Shown here piece by piece: positions 16,242 through 26,323 of a DNA stretch of 64,000 bases. The notes under the pieces were generated by a model. That model saw only the letters and a program-made list of their open reading frames with translations. It did no database searches and was not told the origin of the DNA. The stretch is from Dyadobacter sp. 50-39 (lineage in GTDB: Bacteria > Bacteroidota > Bacteroidia > Cytophagales > Spirosomataceae): contig MKSR01000027.1 of assembly GCA_001898145.1 (NCBI GenBank), forward strand, positions 56,986-120,985, written 5' to 3'. Every line of letters begins with the position of its first letter. The stretch's first letter is position 1. The position numbers and the translations under genes are program-made.

Positions 16242-19200
16242 ATGCTGGATAGAATCATTCATTTTTCGATCCGCAATAAGCTTATCGTAGGTATTTTTAC
16301 CCTCGGACTTATTGCGTGGGGCCTATGGAGCGCGTCACAGATCCCTGTGGACGCGGTGCCCGACATTACCAATAATCAAGTTCAAGTTATTACCCTCACC
16401 CCTACCCTAGCTGCACAGGAAACTGAGCAGTTGGTTACTTACCCCATTGAGCAAAGCCTGGCAAATCTGCCTGATCTTGTAGAAATGCGGTCAATATCTA
16501 GGTTTGGGTTATCGGTAATTACAGTCGTTTTTGAAGACGACATCGATATATATTTTGCCCGTCAGCTTATCACCGAAAAGCTGAAAGAGGCAGAGCAGAA
16601 AATCCCTAAAGGCCTCGGAACACCGGAACTTGCCCCGGTTAGTACAGGCCTTGGGGAGATTTATCAATATGTTATCCACCCCAAGAAAGGTTCCGAAAAT
16701 AAATACACGGCCATGGACTTGCGAACGATGCAAGATTGGATCGTTGCACGTCAACTTTATGGAACCAAAGGGGTGGCAGAAGTAAACAGTTTCGGTGGTT
16801 TGCTTAAACAATATGAGGTCGCGGTCAACCCCCAGAAGCTAAAAGGGATGAACGTAACGATTGCGGATATCTTTAATGCGCTCGCTAAAAATAATGAAAA
16901 TACAGGAGGAGCGTATATTGACAAGAAGCCAAATGCTTACTTTATCAGAGGTATTGGACTTGTTTCATCACTGGATGATATAAGCAAAATAGTCATCAAA
17001 AACGTTAACGGTGTTCCTGTACTAGTGCGCGACGTTGCCTTAGTACGTTTAGGCAATGCCGTTCGCTACGGATCAGTGACTTTTAATGGAGAGAAAGAGG
17101 TGGTAGGTGGCATTGTTATGATGCTCAAGGGCTCCAATAGCGCCGCGGTCGTCGAGCGGGTAAAAGCTAAAATGCAGACCATTAAAAAGTCATTGCCCGC
17201 AGATGTAGAGGTAGAGGCATATTTGGATAGGACGAATCTTGTTGACCGCGCGATCAACACTGTTAAAACGAACTTGATAGAAGGCGCACTGATCGTTGTG
17301 TTTGTTCTGGTGCTTTTCCTGGGCAACCTGCGCGCGGGATTAATCGTTGCTTCGGCCATACCGCTAGCCATGCTTTTTGCCTTGGGTATGATGAACACAT
17401 TTGGTGTATCGGCTAATCTAATGAGTTTGGGAGCGATTGATTTCGGGTTAATTGTAGATGGGGCGGTAATTATCGTAGAGGCCGTGCTACATCATTTGGC
17501 GCTCCGAAAGACAACCGAAAAGCTTACCCAGGACGAAATGGACCAGGAAGTATTCGAATCTGCTTCAAAGATCCGTAGTAGTGCGGCCTTTGGCGAGATC
17601 ATCATCATGATCGTATACATCCCAATTCTATCCCTTGTTGGTATTGAGGGCAAAATGTTCAGGCCCATGGCAGAGACAGTATCATTTGCCATCCTTGGTG
17701 CATTAATTCTGTCACTGACCTATATTCCAATGATGGCGGCGTTGGTATTGCCGAAATCTATTTCGCACAAAAAGACGCTTTCCGATAAAATGATGGACCG
17801 CATTCAGGCAGCTTATTTGCCTATACTTGCCTGGGCGATCCGCTTCCGCATTGCAATTGTAGCAGCAACTGTAAGCGTCTTCGCCATTGCTATTTTCTTT
17901 TTTTCAAGAATGGGCGGTGAATTCATCCCCCAACTCGAGGAAGGGGATTACGCATTCCACTGTATACTACCCCAGGGCACGTCGCTTTCTCAAAGCGTTG
18001 AGACATCGATGCAAGCCAGCAGGATCATTAAATCCTTTCCTGAGGTAAAAATGGTTGTAGGAAAAACTGGTAGCGCAGAAGTTCCGACCGACCCCATGCC
18101 TCCTGAAGCGACCGACATTATGGTTGTGCTTAAACCGAAGGATCAATGGACAACTACGGAAAGCTATACTGAGCTGGCAAGGATGATGCAAGAAAAGCTG
18201 GAAGCAATCCCAGGGGTATTCTTTGAATCCAACCAGCCTATCCAGATGCGTTTTAATGAGTTAATGACAGGTGTCAGACAAGATGTCGCCATCAAAATAT
18301 TTGGTGAAAATATCGATACACTGGCTTCACTTGCTCCAAAAGTTGCCCAAGTAGTGCAATCTGTCCAAGGATCGACCAATCCCCAGATTGAGCGGACAAC
18401 TGGGCTCCCCCAGATTACCATTCAATACGATCGAGCCAAAATCGCGGCATATGGTATGAATATTGAAGATATCAATCGGACGGTTAGAACTGCATTTGCC
18501 GGGGAGGCTGCGGGTGTAGTTTTTGAAAATGAACGTAAGTTTGATCTAGTGGTACGCCTCGATAGTGCTAACCGGGCTTCCATAGAGGATGTGAGTGATC
18601 TTTTCGTGGCGATGGACAATGGGACACAGATTCCGCTTTCCCAGGTAGCTTCAATATCCTTTAAGGAGGGTCCTGCTCAAATCAGCCGCGAAGACGGCAA
18701 GCGGCGAATAGTTGTCGGTTTCAATGTGCGTGGTCGTGATGTACAAAGCGTAGTGCAAGACATTCAAGGAAAGCTTTCAGCCGCTAATTTGCTGCCCACA
18801 GGGTACTATTATACTTATGGCGGTACATTTGAGAACTTGCAAAAAGCCAGTGCTAGATTACAAATTGCAGTTCCAATTGCTTTGGCTTTGATCTTCCTAC
18901 TGCTCTACTTCACCTTTGGCTCTTTCAAAGAATCGCTATTGATCTATACGGCGATCCCGATGAGCGCGATCGGCGGGGTGTTTGCGCTGATGCTTAGAGG
19001 TATGCCATTTAGTATTTCGGCAGGTGTAGGTTTTATTGCACTCTTTGGAGTTGCTGTATTAAACGGAATAGTATTGATCAGTACTTTCAACCAGCTCGAA
19101 AAAAGTGGTTTTGATAAGCTCATACCTCGCGTTGTAGAGGGGACAAAAATGCGGCTCAGGCCTGTGCTTATGACTGCGACAGTGGCCTCACTTGGTTTTC

Positions 19201-20561
19201 TTCCGATGGCATTTTCGACAGGTGCCGGTGGTGAAGTTCAAAAGCCGCTGGCAACCGTGGTAATCGGTGGGCTAGTTACGGCTACGTTTCTGACGCTAGT
19301 TGTGCTGCCTTTGCTTTATATCCTATTTGAAAAGCCGAAGGGAAAGATATCGGGGGCGGCCGCAGCCATGCTTGCACTGTTCTTAATAACATCTGGAAAC
19401 GCCAGTGCACAGGATAGTAGATCACCTGATCAACGCGTTCGGATCGAACAACTTTTGGATGCCAGTAAATCCAACCTCGAGCTGGAGGTGAACAGGAAGG
19501 CGGTTCGGCAAGGCGAATTTCAGGTCAAATCTGCCAGGCTAATTCCTAAAACTGGGATGTTTGCAGAAAACGAGGATCTCCGACCCTCAGATAGCCGTGG
19601 CATCTTAAAAATTGGCCTTTCTCAGACGCTTCCGTGGCCAGGGCTTTATAAAGCCCAGCGAAACCTTTACCAACAACAGCTTGAAGCCACCAAGGTTAAC
19701 GGCGCGCTAATCGGGACTAACCTTAAAAGGGATATTCGCTCCGTTTATTACCAGCTATGGTATCTGCAAGACAGGGGTAAGCTCTTTCAAAGCTTAGATA
19801 GCATTTATACCGCGTTGAACCAGACAACTACGCTCAGGGTACGCACAGGCGATACGCCCGGGCTGGATAGCGTTGCCTCAAGTGCGCGTTCCCGTGAGTT
19901 GAAGGCCTTTATTGCCCAGACAACGAAAGATGTTCTAATTCAACAGAAGCTGTTGATGCAGTTATTAAATGTGCAGCAGCAGTATCTACCTGCTGACAGT
20001 GCGCTGCAGAAATTGCCGCTGCCTGAACCGATACAGCAATCCTCCCACCCGCTGATCGAGTTGCAAAAACAAAACGTCGCCATAGCTGATGCCAGCGTTT
20101 CTGTTGCCAGAAGTGAAAATAAGCCCGACTTTTCCGGCAGATTCTTTTCGCAGCGTTTATATGGTCTGAATAACCCGTTCAACGGATTTTCTGTGAGCGC
20201 AGCTTTCCCTATCCTGGGAGCGGGTGCGTACCGTAGCCGTGTGAAAGCGGCATCGGCCCAAGTTGACGTGCAGCAAAGCCAGCTTACATATACGCAGCAG
20301 GTTTTGCAGACGCAACTGGCCCAGACCCAACAAGAGGTCGAAAAAAACCTTTCTCTGTTGGCCTATTACGAAACTACTGGGCTTGCTCAAGCAGCTGAAA
20401 TTATTAAATCGTCTACCCTTGCCTACCGGCAAGGGGAGATTAGTTTCGCCGAGTTGTCACAGTTTCTGACCCAGGCGATTGACATTCGTCGTAACTACCT
20501 GGATAGTCTGAACGCTTACAACCAGTCGGTTATTCAATTCAACTATTTTCTGAATCGATAA
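16242..20561 (+). CDS. czcA: CzcA-type heavy-metal RND efflux pump fused to a TolC/CzcC-like domain
   Basis: A 1439-residue fusion. Residues 1 to about 1040 are a complete HME-RND pump: N-terminal helix (LIVGIFTLGLIAWGLW), porter domain, and the proton-relay helix AIDFGLIVDGAVIIVEA near residues 398-414 with the Asp/Asp/Glu residues of CzcA. From about 1046 the chain has a second signal-like segment (AMLALFLITSGNASAQ) followed by an outer-membrane-factor domain of about 380 residues with paired coiled-coil helices. Efflux of divalent cations (Co/Zn/Cd, or Cu/Ag) from periplasm or cytoplasm is the family role. The internal signal segment implies either co-translational insertion with the OMF part facing the periplasm or proteolytic separation. 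It precedes czcB by 3 bp. Confidence 0.92.
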   Translation: MLDRIIHFSIRNKLIVGIFTLGLIAWGLWSASQIPVDAVPDITNNQVQVITLTPTLAAQETEQLVTYPIEQSLANLPDLVEMRSISRFGLSVITVVFEDDIDIYFARQLITEKLKEAEQKIPKGLGTPELAPVSTGLGEIYQYVIHPKKGSENKYTAMDLRTMQDWIVARQLYGTKGVAEVNSFGGLLKQYEVAVNPQKLKGMNVTIADIFNALAKNNENTGGAYIDKKPNAYFIRGIGLVSSLDDISKIVIKNVNGVPVLVRDVALVRLGNAVRYGSVTFNGEKEVVGGIVMMLKGSNSAAVVERVKAKMQTIKKSLPADVEVEAYLDRTNLVDRAINTVKTNLIEGALIVVFVLVLFLGNLRAGLIVASAIPLAMLFALGMMNTFGVSANLMSLGAIDFGLIVDGAVIIVEAVLHHLALRKTTEKLTQDEMDQEVFESASKIRSSAAFGEIIIMIVYIPILSLVGIEGKMFRPMAETVSFAILGALILSLTYIPMMAALVLPKSISHKKTLSDKMMDRIQAAYLPILAWAIRFRIAIVAATVSVFAIAIFFFSRMGGEFIPQLEEGDYAFHCILPQGTSLSQSVETSMQASRIIKSFPEVKMVVGKTGSAEVPTDPMPPEATDIMVVLKPKDQWTTTESYTELARMMQEKLEAIPGVFFESNQPIQMRFNELMTGVRQDVAIKIFGENIDTLASLAPKVAQVVQSVQGSTNPQIERTTGLPQITIQYDRAKIAAYGMNIEDINRTVRTAFAGEAAGVVFENERKFDLVVRLDSANRASIEDVSDLFVAMDNGTQIPLSQVASISFKEGPAQISREDGKRRIVVGFNVRGRDVQSVVQDIQGKLSAANLLPTGYYYTYGGTFENLQKASARLQIAVPIALALIFLLLYFTFGSFKESLLIYTAIPMSAIGGVFALMLRGMPFSISAGVGFIALFGVAVLNGIVLISTFNQLEKSGFDKLIPRVVEGTKMRLRPVLMTATVASLGFLPMAFSTGAGGEVQKPLATVVIGGLVTATFLTLVVLPLLYILFEKPKGKISGAAAAMLALFLITSGNASAQDSRSPDQRVRIEQLLDASKSNLELEVNRKAVRQGEFQVKSARLIPKTGMFAENEDLRPSDSRGILKIGLSQTLPWPGLYKAQRNLYQQQLEATKVNGALIGTNLKRDIRSVYYQLWYLQDRGKLFQSLDSIYTALNQTTTLRVRTGDTPGLDSVASSARSRELKAFIAQTTKDVLIQQKLLMQLLNVQQQYLPADSALQKLPLPEPIQQSSHPLIELQKQNVAIADASVSVARSENKPDFSGRFFSQRLYGLNNPFNGFSVSAAFPILGAGAYRSRVKAASAQVDVQQSQLTYTQQVLQTQLAQTQQEVEKNLSLLAYYETTGLAQAAEIIKSSTLAYRQGEISFAELSQFLTQAIDIRRNYLDSLNAYNQSVIQFNYFLNR

Positions 20562-20564
20562 ACA

Positions 20565-21869
20565 ATGAAAAAGATATTAATTATAACCAGTCTGCTTATT
20601 TCCCTGTACTTTCTGGCGTCCTGTAAAAATGAAAAAACCGGGGAACAGAAGCAGGAGGGACAAACCGAGCAGGCTGCGGAAGAAGGTGAGCATGAAGAGC
20701 ACGAGAACCCGAGTACAGCGAATTTGACTGCTGAACAAATTAAAAGCATTGGCGTGGAAATGGGCTCGATCGAAGAAAAGGAGCTAACTGCTGCACTCAA
20801 AGCAAACGGTACCCTGAAGGTCCCTAATCAAAACCGAGCTACCGTGAATACTTTGTACAGCGGGGTCATTCAAACTTTGAAAATTCAGCCAGGCGATAAG
20901 GTTAGAAAGGGCCAGGTTATTGCCACCCTTGCTAATCCAGATTTCATGCGTTTCCAGGAGGAATATGTGGCAGTAAGCGACCGCATTGCGCTGGCGGAGC
21001 TGGAATTTAACCGGCAGAAGGAGCTCTCGGCGGGGAATGCAGGCGCTTTGAAAAACTTTCAAACCGCTAATACGGATCTGAAAACGCTTCAAACCCGCCG
21101 AAATACGTTAGCTCAGCAAATCCGTCTAATGGGAATTGAGCCTTCACAGCTTAGCAGTGGAAAACTGGTTTCTGTTCTTTCAGTGAAAAGCCCCATTTCC
21201 GGCGTGGTGAGCAGCGTCAGTGCCCAAATTGGCAGTTATGTAGATTTGACTTCGCCCATCGCCGAAATCGTCGATAATAGTCAGCTTCATCTGGATCTGT
21301 TCGTATATGAAAAAGATCTCTCTAAGCTGCGTGAAAATCAAACCATCCACTTTACGCTTACTAATGCCCCAGGCCAGGAGTACGATGCCCAGATATTTTC
21401 ATTGGGTTCCTCCTTTGAAGGAGAAAGTAAGGCTGTCTCGGTTCATGCGAAAGTCATGGGTAATAAATCTGGATTAATTGACGGCATGAACATTACGGCG
21501 GCAATTAGTCTTGAGAAAGCAAAAGTTCCTGCAGTTCCTACTGACGCAGTAGTTAACTATCAAGGTCAGGACTACATTTTTATCGTCACAGATCCGCACA
21601 CAGAGGACGAGCATCACAAGGAATCTAGCAAGGATGCAGCATCAAGTCACCAAGAGGCAGAGCCACATGATCATAAGGCTGGTGAGTCGGGCGAGAAAGA
21701 GCCCGGAGTTACCTTTGAGAAGGTACCGGTTGCAAAAGGTACTTCCGATGTGGGCTATACAGAGATTACTTTGTTGAAGCCAATACCCCAAAATGCCAAA
21801 ATAGTCGTCAAAGGAGCGTTTTTTGTTCTCGCTAAAATGACCAATGCTGGCGGCGAGCACGAGCATTAG
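20565..21869 (+). CDS. czcB: CzcB-type periplasmic adaptor of the metal RND pump
   Basis: A 434-residue membrane-fusion protein. The lipobox FLASC puts the lipid anchor at Cys20. After an acidic/His stretch (EEGEHEEHENP), the chain shows the barrel-sandwich hybrid (LKIQPGDKVRKGQVIATL), a helical hairpin (residues about 135-185), and the second half-lipoyl (VKSPISGVVSSVSAQIGSYV). A His/Glu-rich loop at residues about 345-380 (TEDEHHKESS, AEPHDHKAGE) resembles the metal-binding segments of CzcB/ZneB adaptors. Links CzcA to the outer-membrane channel, here probably the OMF domain fused to CzcA. Third gene of the DUF6660-czcA-czcB-ATPase operon. Confidence 0.9.
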   Translation: MKKILIITSLLISLYFLASCKNEKTGEQKQEGQTEQAAEEGEHEEHENPSTANLTAEQIKSIGVEMGSIEEKELTAALKANGTLKVPNQNRATVNTLYSGVIQTLKIQPGDKVRKGQVIATLANPDFMRFQEEYVAVSDRIALAELEFNRQKELSAGNAGALKNFQTANTDLKTLQTRRNTLAQQIRLMGIEPSQLSSGKLVSVLSVKSPISGVVSSVSAQIGSYVDLTSPIAEIVDNSQLHLDLFVYEKDLSKLRENQTIHFTLTNAPGQEYDAQIFSLGSSFEGESKAVSVHAKVMGNKSGLIDGMNITAAISLEKAKVPAVPTDAVVNYQGQDYIFIVTDPHTEDEHHKESSKDAASSHQEAEPHDHKAGESGEKEPGVTFEKVPVAKGTSDVGYTEITLLKPIPQNAKIVVKGAFFVLAKMTNAGGEHEH

Positions 21870-21879
21870 TTGTAATTGG

Positions 21880-21902
21880 GCTGGCGGCCCTGTGTCGCCA
21901 GC
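21880..21902 (+). terminator. Hairpin between czcB and the P-type ATPase gene
   Basis: GCTGGCG (21880-21886) and CGCCAGC (21896-21902) form a perfect 7-bp GC-rich stem with a 9-nt loop 11 bp after the czcB stop. No T-run follows, so it is more likely a partial attenuator or mRNA-stabilising stem than a full terminator; the ATPase gene begins 47 bp later. Confidence 0.4.
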
Positions 21903-21948
21903 TTTCAGCATATCACTATCACATTCTTAATTTAAAAAGCGGTTTCAT

Positions 21949-23967
21949 ATGGCAACTTCAAAAGAAACTTCCGAGGCAAGAAATCAGCATTCGAAAAAGG
22001 ACCAGCATGACGAATCTGAGCATGGAGGAATATTCGGAAAAAATACAGAGCTAATTTTTAGTATAATTTGTGGTGTGTTACTCGCTACTGGTTACGGGCT
22101 CTCCTATACGGGTATGCAAGAAAATGTTTCCCTTGGCTTCTACATCGCAGCATATGTTTTTGGAGGTTTTTATACTTTGAAGGATGCCATTGAGGCCATT
22201 AGAGAACGAAAATTTGAAATTGACTCACTGATGCTGCTTGCAGCCATTGGGGCGGCAATTTTGGGGGAGTGGGCCGAAGGGGCTCTACTTCTGTTTTTGT
22301 TCAGCATGGGCCATGCATTGGAGCATTTCGCAATGGCAAAAGCGCGAAAGTCCATTGAGGACTTGACCAATCTAGCCCCTCCGGTTGCAACAGTTATCAG
22401 GGATGGAAAAGAAAGCGAAATAGGAATTGAGCAACTGGTCATTGGCGATCTGATCATTGTTAAACCCAACAGCAAGATACCTGCCGATGGTGTGGTTGTT
22501 AAAGGTCATGCTAGTGTGAACCAAGCCCCTATCACAGGAGAAAGTGTGCCGGTTGATAAGTCGCCGGTCGACGATCCTGAGAAAGACTATTCTAAGGATG
22601 CGTCTATTAAATCAGAGCACCGTGTTTTCGCGGGAACGATTAATGGAGCGGCGGCGCTGGAAATTAAGGTAATCAAAAAATCCAGTGATTCGACGATTTC
22701 ACGACTTATCGAAATGGTCAATCAGGCAGAACAACAAAAGTCCCCGACCCAGCTTTTTACAGACCGCTTCGAGAAGTATTTTGTGCCATCGGTGGTCGTT
22801 CTAGTTGCAATATTGTGCTTCGCTTACGTTGTTATCGACGAACCTTTCAGCAAGAGCTTTTACAGGGCAATGTCAGTTTTGGTAGCAGCGAGCCCTTGCG
22901 CGCTGGCAATCTCCACACCCAGCGCAGTACTTAGCGGGGTAGCCAGGGCAGCTCGGGGCGGTGTGCTTATCAAGGGAGGAAGGCCATTGGAAGATTTGGG
23001 TAGGATTAGCTCAATTGCATTCGACAAGACAGGCACACTCACCGAAGGAAAGCCTGTCTTGACTAATGCTTTGCCATTAGGTGATGTCAGCGAAGAAGAG
23101 CTTTTAACTACTGCTATTGCTGTCGAAAAGCTAAGTGACCATCCATTGGCAGCGGCGATCGTGAAAGGTGCCAGTAAGAAGCTCGGCAATAATGACGTAA
23201 ATGCTGCTGACAAAGTGCAAGCGGTTACCGGTAAGGGTGTAACAGCTGAGCTAAATGGTAGGAAAATCTCTATTGGCAATAAGGCTCTTTTTGAGCAGGA
23301 TGGACATAACATCCCGGATCAAGCGCAAGAAATAGTAAAACGACTGGAAAAAGAGGGGCACACGTCAATGCTAGTCAAACGGGACGATGAATTTATTGGA
23401 ATCATCTCGCTGATGGATGTACCCAGAAAGGAAGCCAAGGCAGTTCTTGATGCACTTTCAAGTATCGGTGTTAAAAAGATGATCATGCTCACCGGCGATA
23501 ACCAGCAGGTAGCGGAAGCAGTAGCGAAACAGATCGGGATTACTGATGCTATGGGCAATTTGATGCCAGAAGATAAGGTGAAAGCTGTCAGTGAACTGGA
23601 TAAGTCGGAAAATAGGGTCGCCATGGTTGGTGACGGGGTTAACGATGCGCCAGCTATGGCGAAAAGCACAGTTGGTATTGCTATGGGTGCGGCAGGGTCA
23701 GACGTTGCCTTGGAAACCGCTGACATTGCACTAATGGGTGATAAGCTGGAAAGTTTGCCCTTTGCGATCGGACTTAGCCGGAAATCACGGAAGATCATCC
23801 AGCAAAATCTTTGGTTTAGTCTCGGTGTGGTAGCGATCCTGATACCGTTGACCATTTCCGGTATTGCCAGTATTGGTCCAGCTGTCATGGCACACGAAGG
23901 CTCTACCCTCCTGGTCGTGTTTAATGCGTTGAGACTGTTGGCATATAAAAAGAAACCGTTCTCATGA
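21949..23967 (+). CDS. P1B-4-type heavy-metal translocating ATPase
   Basis: A 672-residue P-type ATPase without an N-terminal HMA domain; instead it begins with a His/Glu-containing soluble stretch (QHSKKDQHDESEHGG). Visible motifs: actuator TGES (ITGESVPVDKS), phosphorylation DKTGTLT near residue 358, hinge VGDGVNDAPA, and the membrane metal site SPC (AASPCALAIS, about residue 315) together with HEGST near 648. SPC plus HEG[GS]T is the P1B-4 (CoaT/CzcP-like) signature, with Co, Zn, Cd or Fe as known substrates. It exports cytoplasmic metal to the periplasm, where CzcCBA can pass it outward. Its stop overlaps the next gene by 4 bp. Confidence 0.9.
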   Translation: MATSKETSEARNQHSKKDQHDESEHGGIFGKNTELIFSIICGVLLATGYGLSYTGMQENVSLGFYIAAYVFGGFYTLKDAIEAIRERKFEIDSLMLLAAIGAAILGEWAEGALLLFLFSMGHALEHFAMAKARKSIEDLTNLAPPVATVIRDGKESEIGIEQLVIGDLIIVKPNSKIPADGVVVKGHASVNQAPITGESVPVDKSPVDDPEKDYSKDASIKSEHRVFAGTINGAAALEIKVIKKSSDSTISRLIEMVNQAEQQKSPTQLFTDRFEKYFVPSVVVLVAILCFAYVVIDEPFSKSFYRAMSVLVAASPCALAISTPSAVLSGVARAARGGVLIKGGRPLEDLGRISSIAFDKTGTLTEGKPVLTNALPLGDVSEEELLTTAIAVEKLSDHPLAAAIVKGASKKLGNNDVNAADKVQAVTGKGVTAELNGRKISIGNKALFEQDGHNIPDQAQEIVKRLEKEGHTSMLVKRDDEFIGIISLMDVPRKEAKAVLDALSSIGVKKMIMLTGDNQQVAEAVAKQIGITDAMGNLMPEDKVKAVSELDKSENRVAMVGDGVNDAPAMAKSTVGIAMGAAGSDVALETADIALMGDKLESLPFAIGLSRKSRKIIQQNLWFSLGVVAILIPLTISGIASIGPAVMAHEGSTLLVVFNALRLLAYKKKPFS

Positions 23968-26201
23968 AAATGGGACGTCACTGCTGGCTCCTACTATGTG
24001 TGCTATCATTAGTGGTCCATATTCCTGGTTTTGGTCAAATCTCTTGGTTTGTGCGAGATACATCAACGGTATTACTAAATGGCTCAAAATCGGCTAGTCT
24101 AGCATGGACAGGTGGGCTGAATGCTGCTCAATACCACAAAATGGATCTTGACGGCGACCAAACAGAGGATCTTGTAGTCTTTGACCGCACCAATGGCAAA
24201 ATCAGTACTTTCGTAGCGGCCACTGACAACAAGGGTTTACAATTCTGGAAGTATGCACCGCAATTCGAGAGTCGATTTCCGGTCTTATATAACTGGATTT
24301 TTCTAGCAGATTATGATGGAGATGGCAGAAAGGATCTGTTTGCAAGCACCTCGTTAGGAGTTCAGCTTTACCGTAATGATCTTAGTCAAGGCAAATGGAA
24401 CTGGAAACTAGTTAGAGATGCTCTGTATACCAAGGGCTATTCTGGCTTCCTGAATCTATTGATTTCTGGCTCTGATATTCCTGCTATCGTCGATCTGGAC
24501 AATGACGGGGATCTGGACATCCTTGGATTTGATTATTCAGGAACTTTTATCGAGTTGCATCAGAATATGAGTATGGAGCGGTTTGGAGTGCCTGATTCGC
24601 TTGGTTCGGTGGCAAACCCGGTATTTGTGCGGAATGGGGATTGTTGGGGAGACTTCGCCAAGAATAGCGCACAGGATTATGTGTTGGGAATGGATTGCGG
24701 CGTCTCTCAAAACCCAGATAGCAGCGGCAGGGTCATGCATTCTGGAAACAGTATCCTGGTGGACGACCTGAATGGGGACGGCAAAAAAGACTTAATCGTC
24801 GGTCATATCAGTAGCACAGAATTGGGCATATTTTATAATGGAAGGCATGGTATTAATGCTGGGTTTACTTCATATCAAAAGACATTCCCCGATAAGAATC
24901 CGGTATCGATGCAGATTTTTCCAGCTGCATTTGTGGCAGACTTGGATTTTGATGGCATCAAAGACTTGGTAGTAAGTCCCAATCTCCCGTCTGGTGATGC
25001 TGGTCTGACAGATTTTGCTATTTCGAACTGGTTTTACCATAACGCAGCAAGCAACGATAGTGTAGATTTTAGGCTGGTGAGCAAGGCATTCCTGCAAGAG
25101 CAAATGCTGGATATTGGAGAAAATGCGGCACCCTCATTCTTTGATATTGACGGCGACTCCGATTTGGACCTAATCATTGGCACTGGGCCAATTGCGGGTG
25201 CGATTGGAATGCAAGGAAGTTTGTGGCTTTTTGAAAATATTGGAACCTCCAAAGCACCAATTTATCGAGCCATCCTGGATAACTATTTAGGAATCAACAA
25301 TCTGATTAAGGGATACAACATTAGGCCTCAATGGGCGGATTTTGATGGCGATGGAACAGTTGATCTCGGTTTGGGTTTTTCAACTCCGCGAGGCTTGGGC
25401 TATGTATTTTTTCCCAACCGCTCCACACTTGGCGCAGCAGCGGACTTGCAGATGAGCAGAATGGTCACCTTATCGCTACCAGCTGATGCCAATAGCGGCG
25501 ATTCTCCTTTTTTTGTTGATGCTGACCATGATGGGGATCTCGACCTTTTGTTGGGAAGTGTGCAGGGCAATCTTCGCTATTATAAGAACGACGGTACACC
25601 AATAAAGCCAGTATTTCGACTGCAAACTGAGAATTTGGCCGGAATTGCCCTGAGCTTCGAAAAAAGATATGTACACGCCCTGGCGGCAGATGTAGATTTG
25701 GATGGGGAGCTCGACTTGATCACCGTTGATTATTCGGGAAAGGTAAGAATCTACCACCAGGGCCCGTGGGGAGAATGGAAAAGAATAGATGAGCTAGTGT
25801 TAGATACGGGTAGCGGCGCGGTTGCTCCGGTGTTGGGGCGTATGCTTCAAGCAGCAGCTGCTGACTACAATGGTGATGGAAAGATTGACCTTGCTGTTGG
25901 AAGTAGTGCTGGTGGCCTGCAGCTCTTTGCCAACATCCTAGCAGTTCAACCACGGACTTCTGATCGGGACGCTTTGGTCGTATACCCCAATCCAGCCCGA
26001 GGCTATATCAGGGTCAATGTAAACATGAGTGGTAAATTAAAAATCCATAATGTTAAGGGACAGCAAGTCATACCCACGCAGGATGTTAGACAAAATGAAC
26101 TTCGCCATATCAATGTGCCTAATTGGCCATCGGGTTTGTATGTAGTCAGTTTGGAAACCGAGCATGAGGTATTCTCCAAAAAAATAGCGCTTACGAATTA
26201 G
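23964..26201 (+). CDS. FG-GAP/VCBS-repeat protein with T9SS sorting domain
   Basis: A 745-residue secreted protein: signal peptide (about 25 residues), then multiple FG-GAP/VCBS repeats marked by calcium-binding DxDxDGxxD motifs (DLDGDQTEDLVV, DYDGDGRKDLF, DLDNDGDLDI, DLNGDGKKDLIV, DIDGDSDLDLIIG, DADHDGDLDLLLG and others), forming a beta-propeller. The last 80 or so residues (VYPNPARGYIRV, LYVVSLETE, FSKKIAL) are a T9SS type A C-terminal sorting domain, so it is exported and anchored on the surface. The start overlaps the ATPase stop by 4 bp, an unexpected link of a surface propeller to a metal-export operon. Confidence 0.88.
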   Translation: MKMGRHCWLLLCVLSLVVHIPGFGQISWFVRDTSTVLLNGSKSASLAWTGGLNAAQYHKMDLDGDQTEDLVVFDRTNGKISTFVAATDNKGLQFWKYAPQFESRFPVLYNWIFLADYDGDGRKDLFASTSLGVQLYRNDLSQGKWNWKLVRDALYTKGYSGFLNLLISGSDIPAIVDLDNDGDLDILGFDYSGTFIELHQNMSMERFGVPDSLGSVANPVFVRNGDCWGDFAKNSAQDYVLGMDCGVSQNPDSSGRVMHSGNSILVDDLNGDGKKDLIVGHISSTELGIFYNGRHGINAGFTSYQKTFPDKNPVSMQIFPAAFVADLDFDGIKDLVVSPNLPSGDAGLTDFAISNWFYHNAASNDSVDFRLVSKAFLQEQMLDIGENAAPSFFDIDGDSDLDLIIGTGPIAGAIGMQGSLWLFENIGTSKAPIYRAILDNYLGINNLIKGYNIRPQWADFDGDGTVDLGLGFSTPRGLGYVFFPNRSTLGAAADLQMSRMVTLSLPADANSGDSPFFVDADHDGDLDLLLGSVQGNLRYYKNDGTPIKPVFRLQTENLAGIALSFEKRYVHALAADVDLDGELDLITVDYSGKVRIYHQGPWGEWKRIDELVLDTGSGAVAPVLGRMLQAAAADYNGDGKIDLAVGSSAGGLQLFANILAVQPRTSDRDALVVYPNPARGYIRVNVNMSGKLKIHNVKGQQVIPTQDVRQNELRHINVPNWPSGLYVVSLETEHEVFSKKIALTN

Positions 26202-26323
26202 GCTTGCATACAGTGTGACCAGCTCAGTTAGGGCAGGAAGAAATCACAATTTTTTTCAAACATCAATACGGCAACCGCATGCTGACAGGGAAGCTATATT
26301 CATGCGGTCGTAAAATCCAAAAG

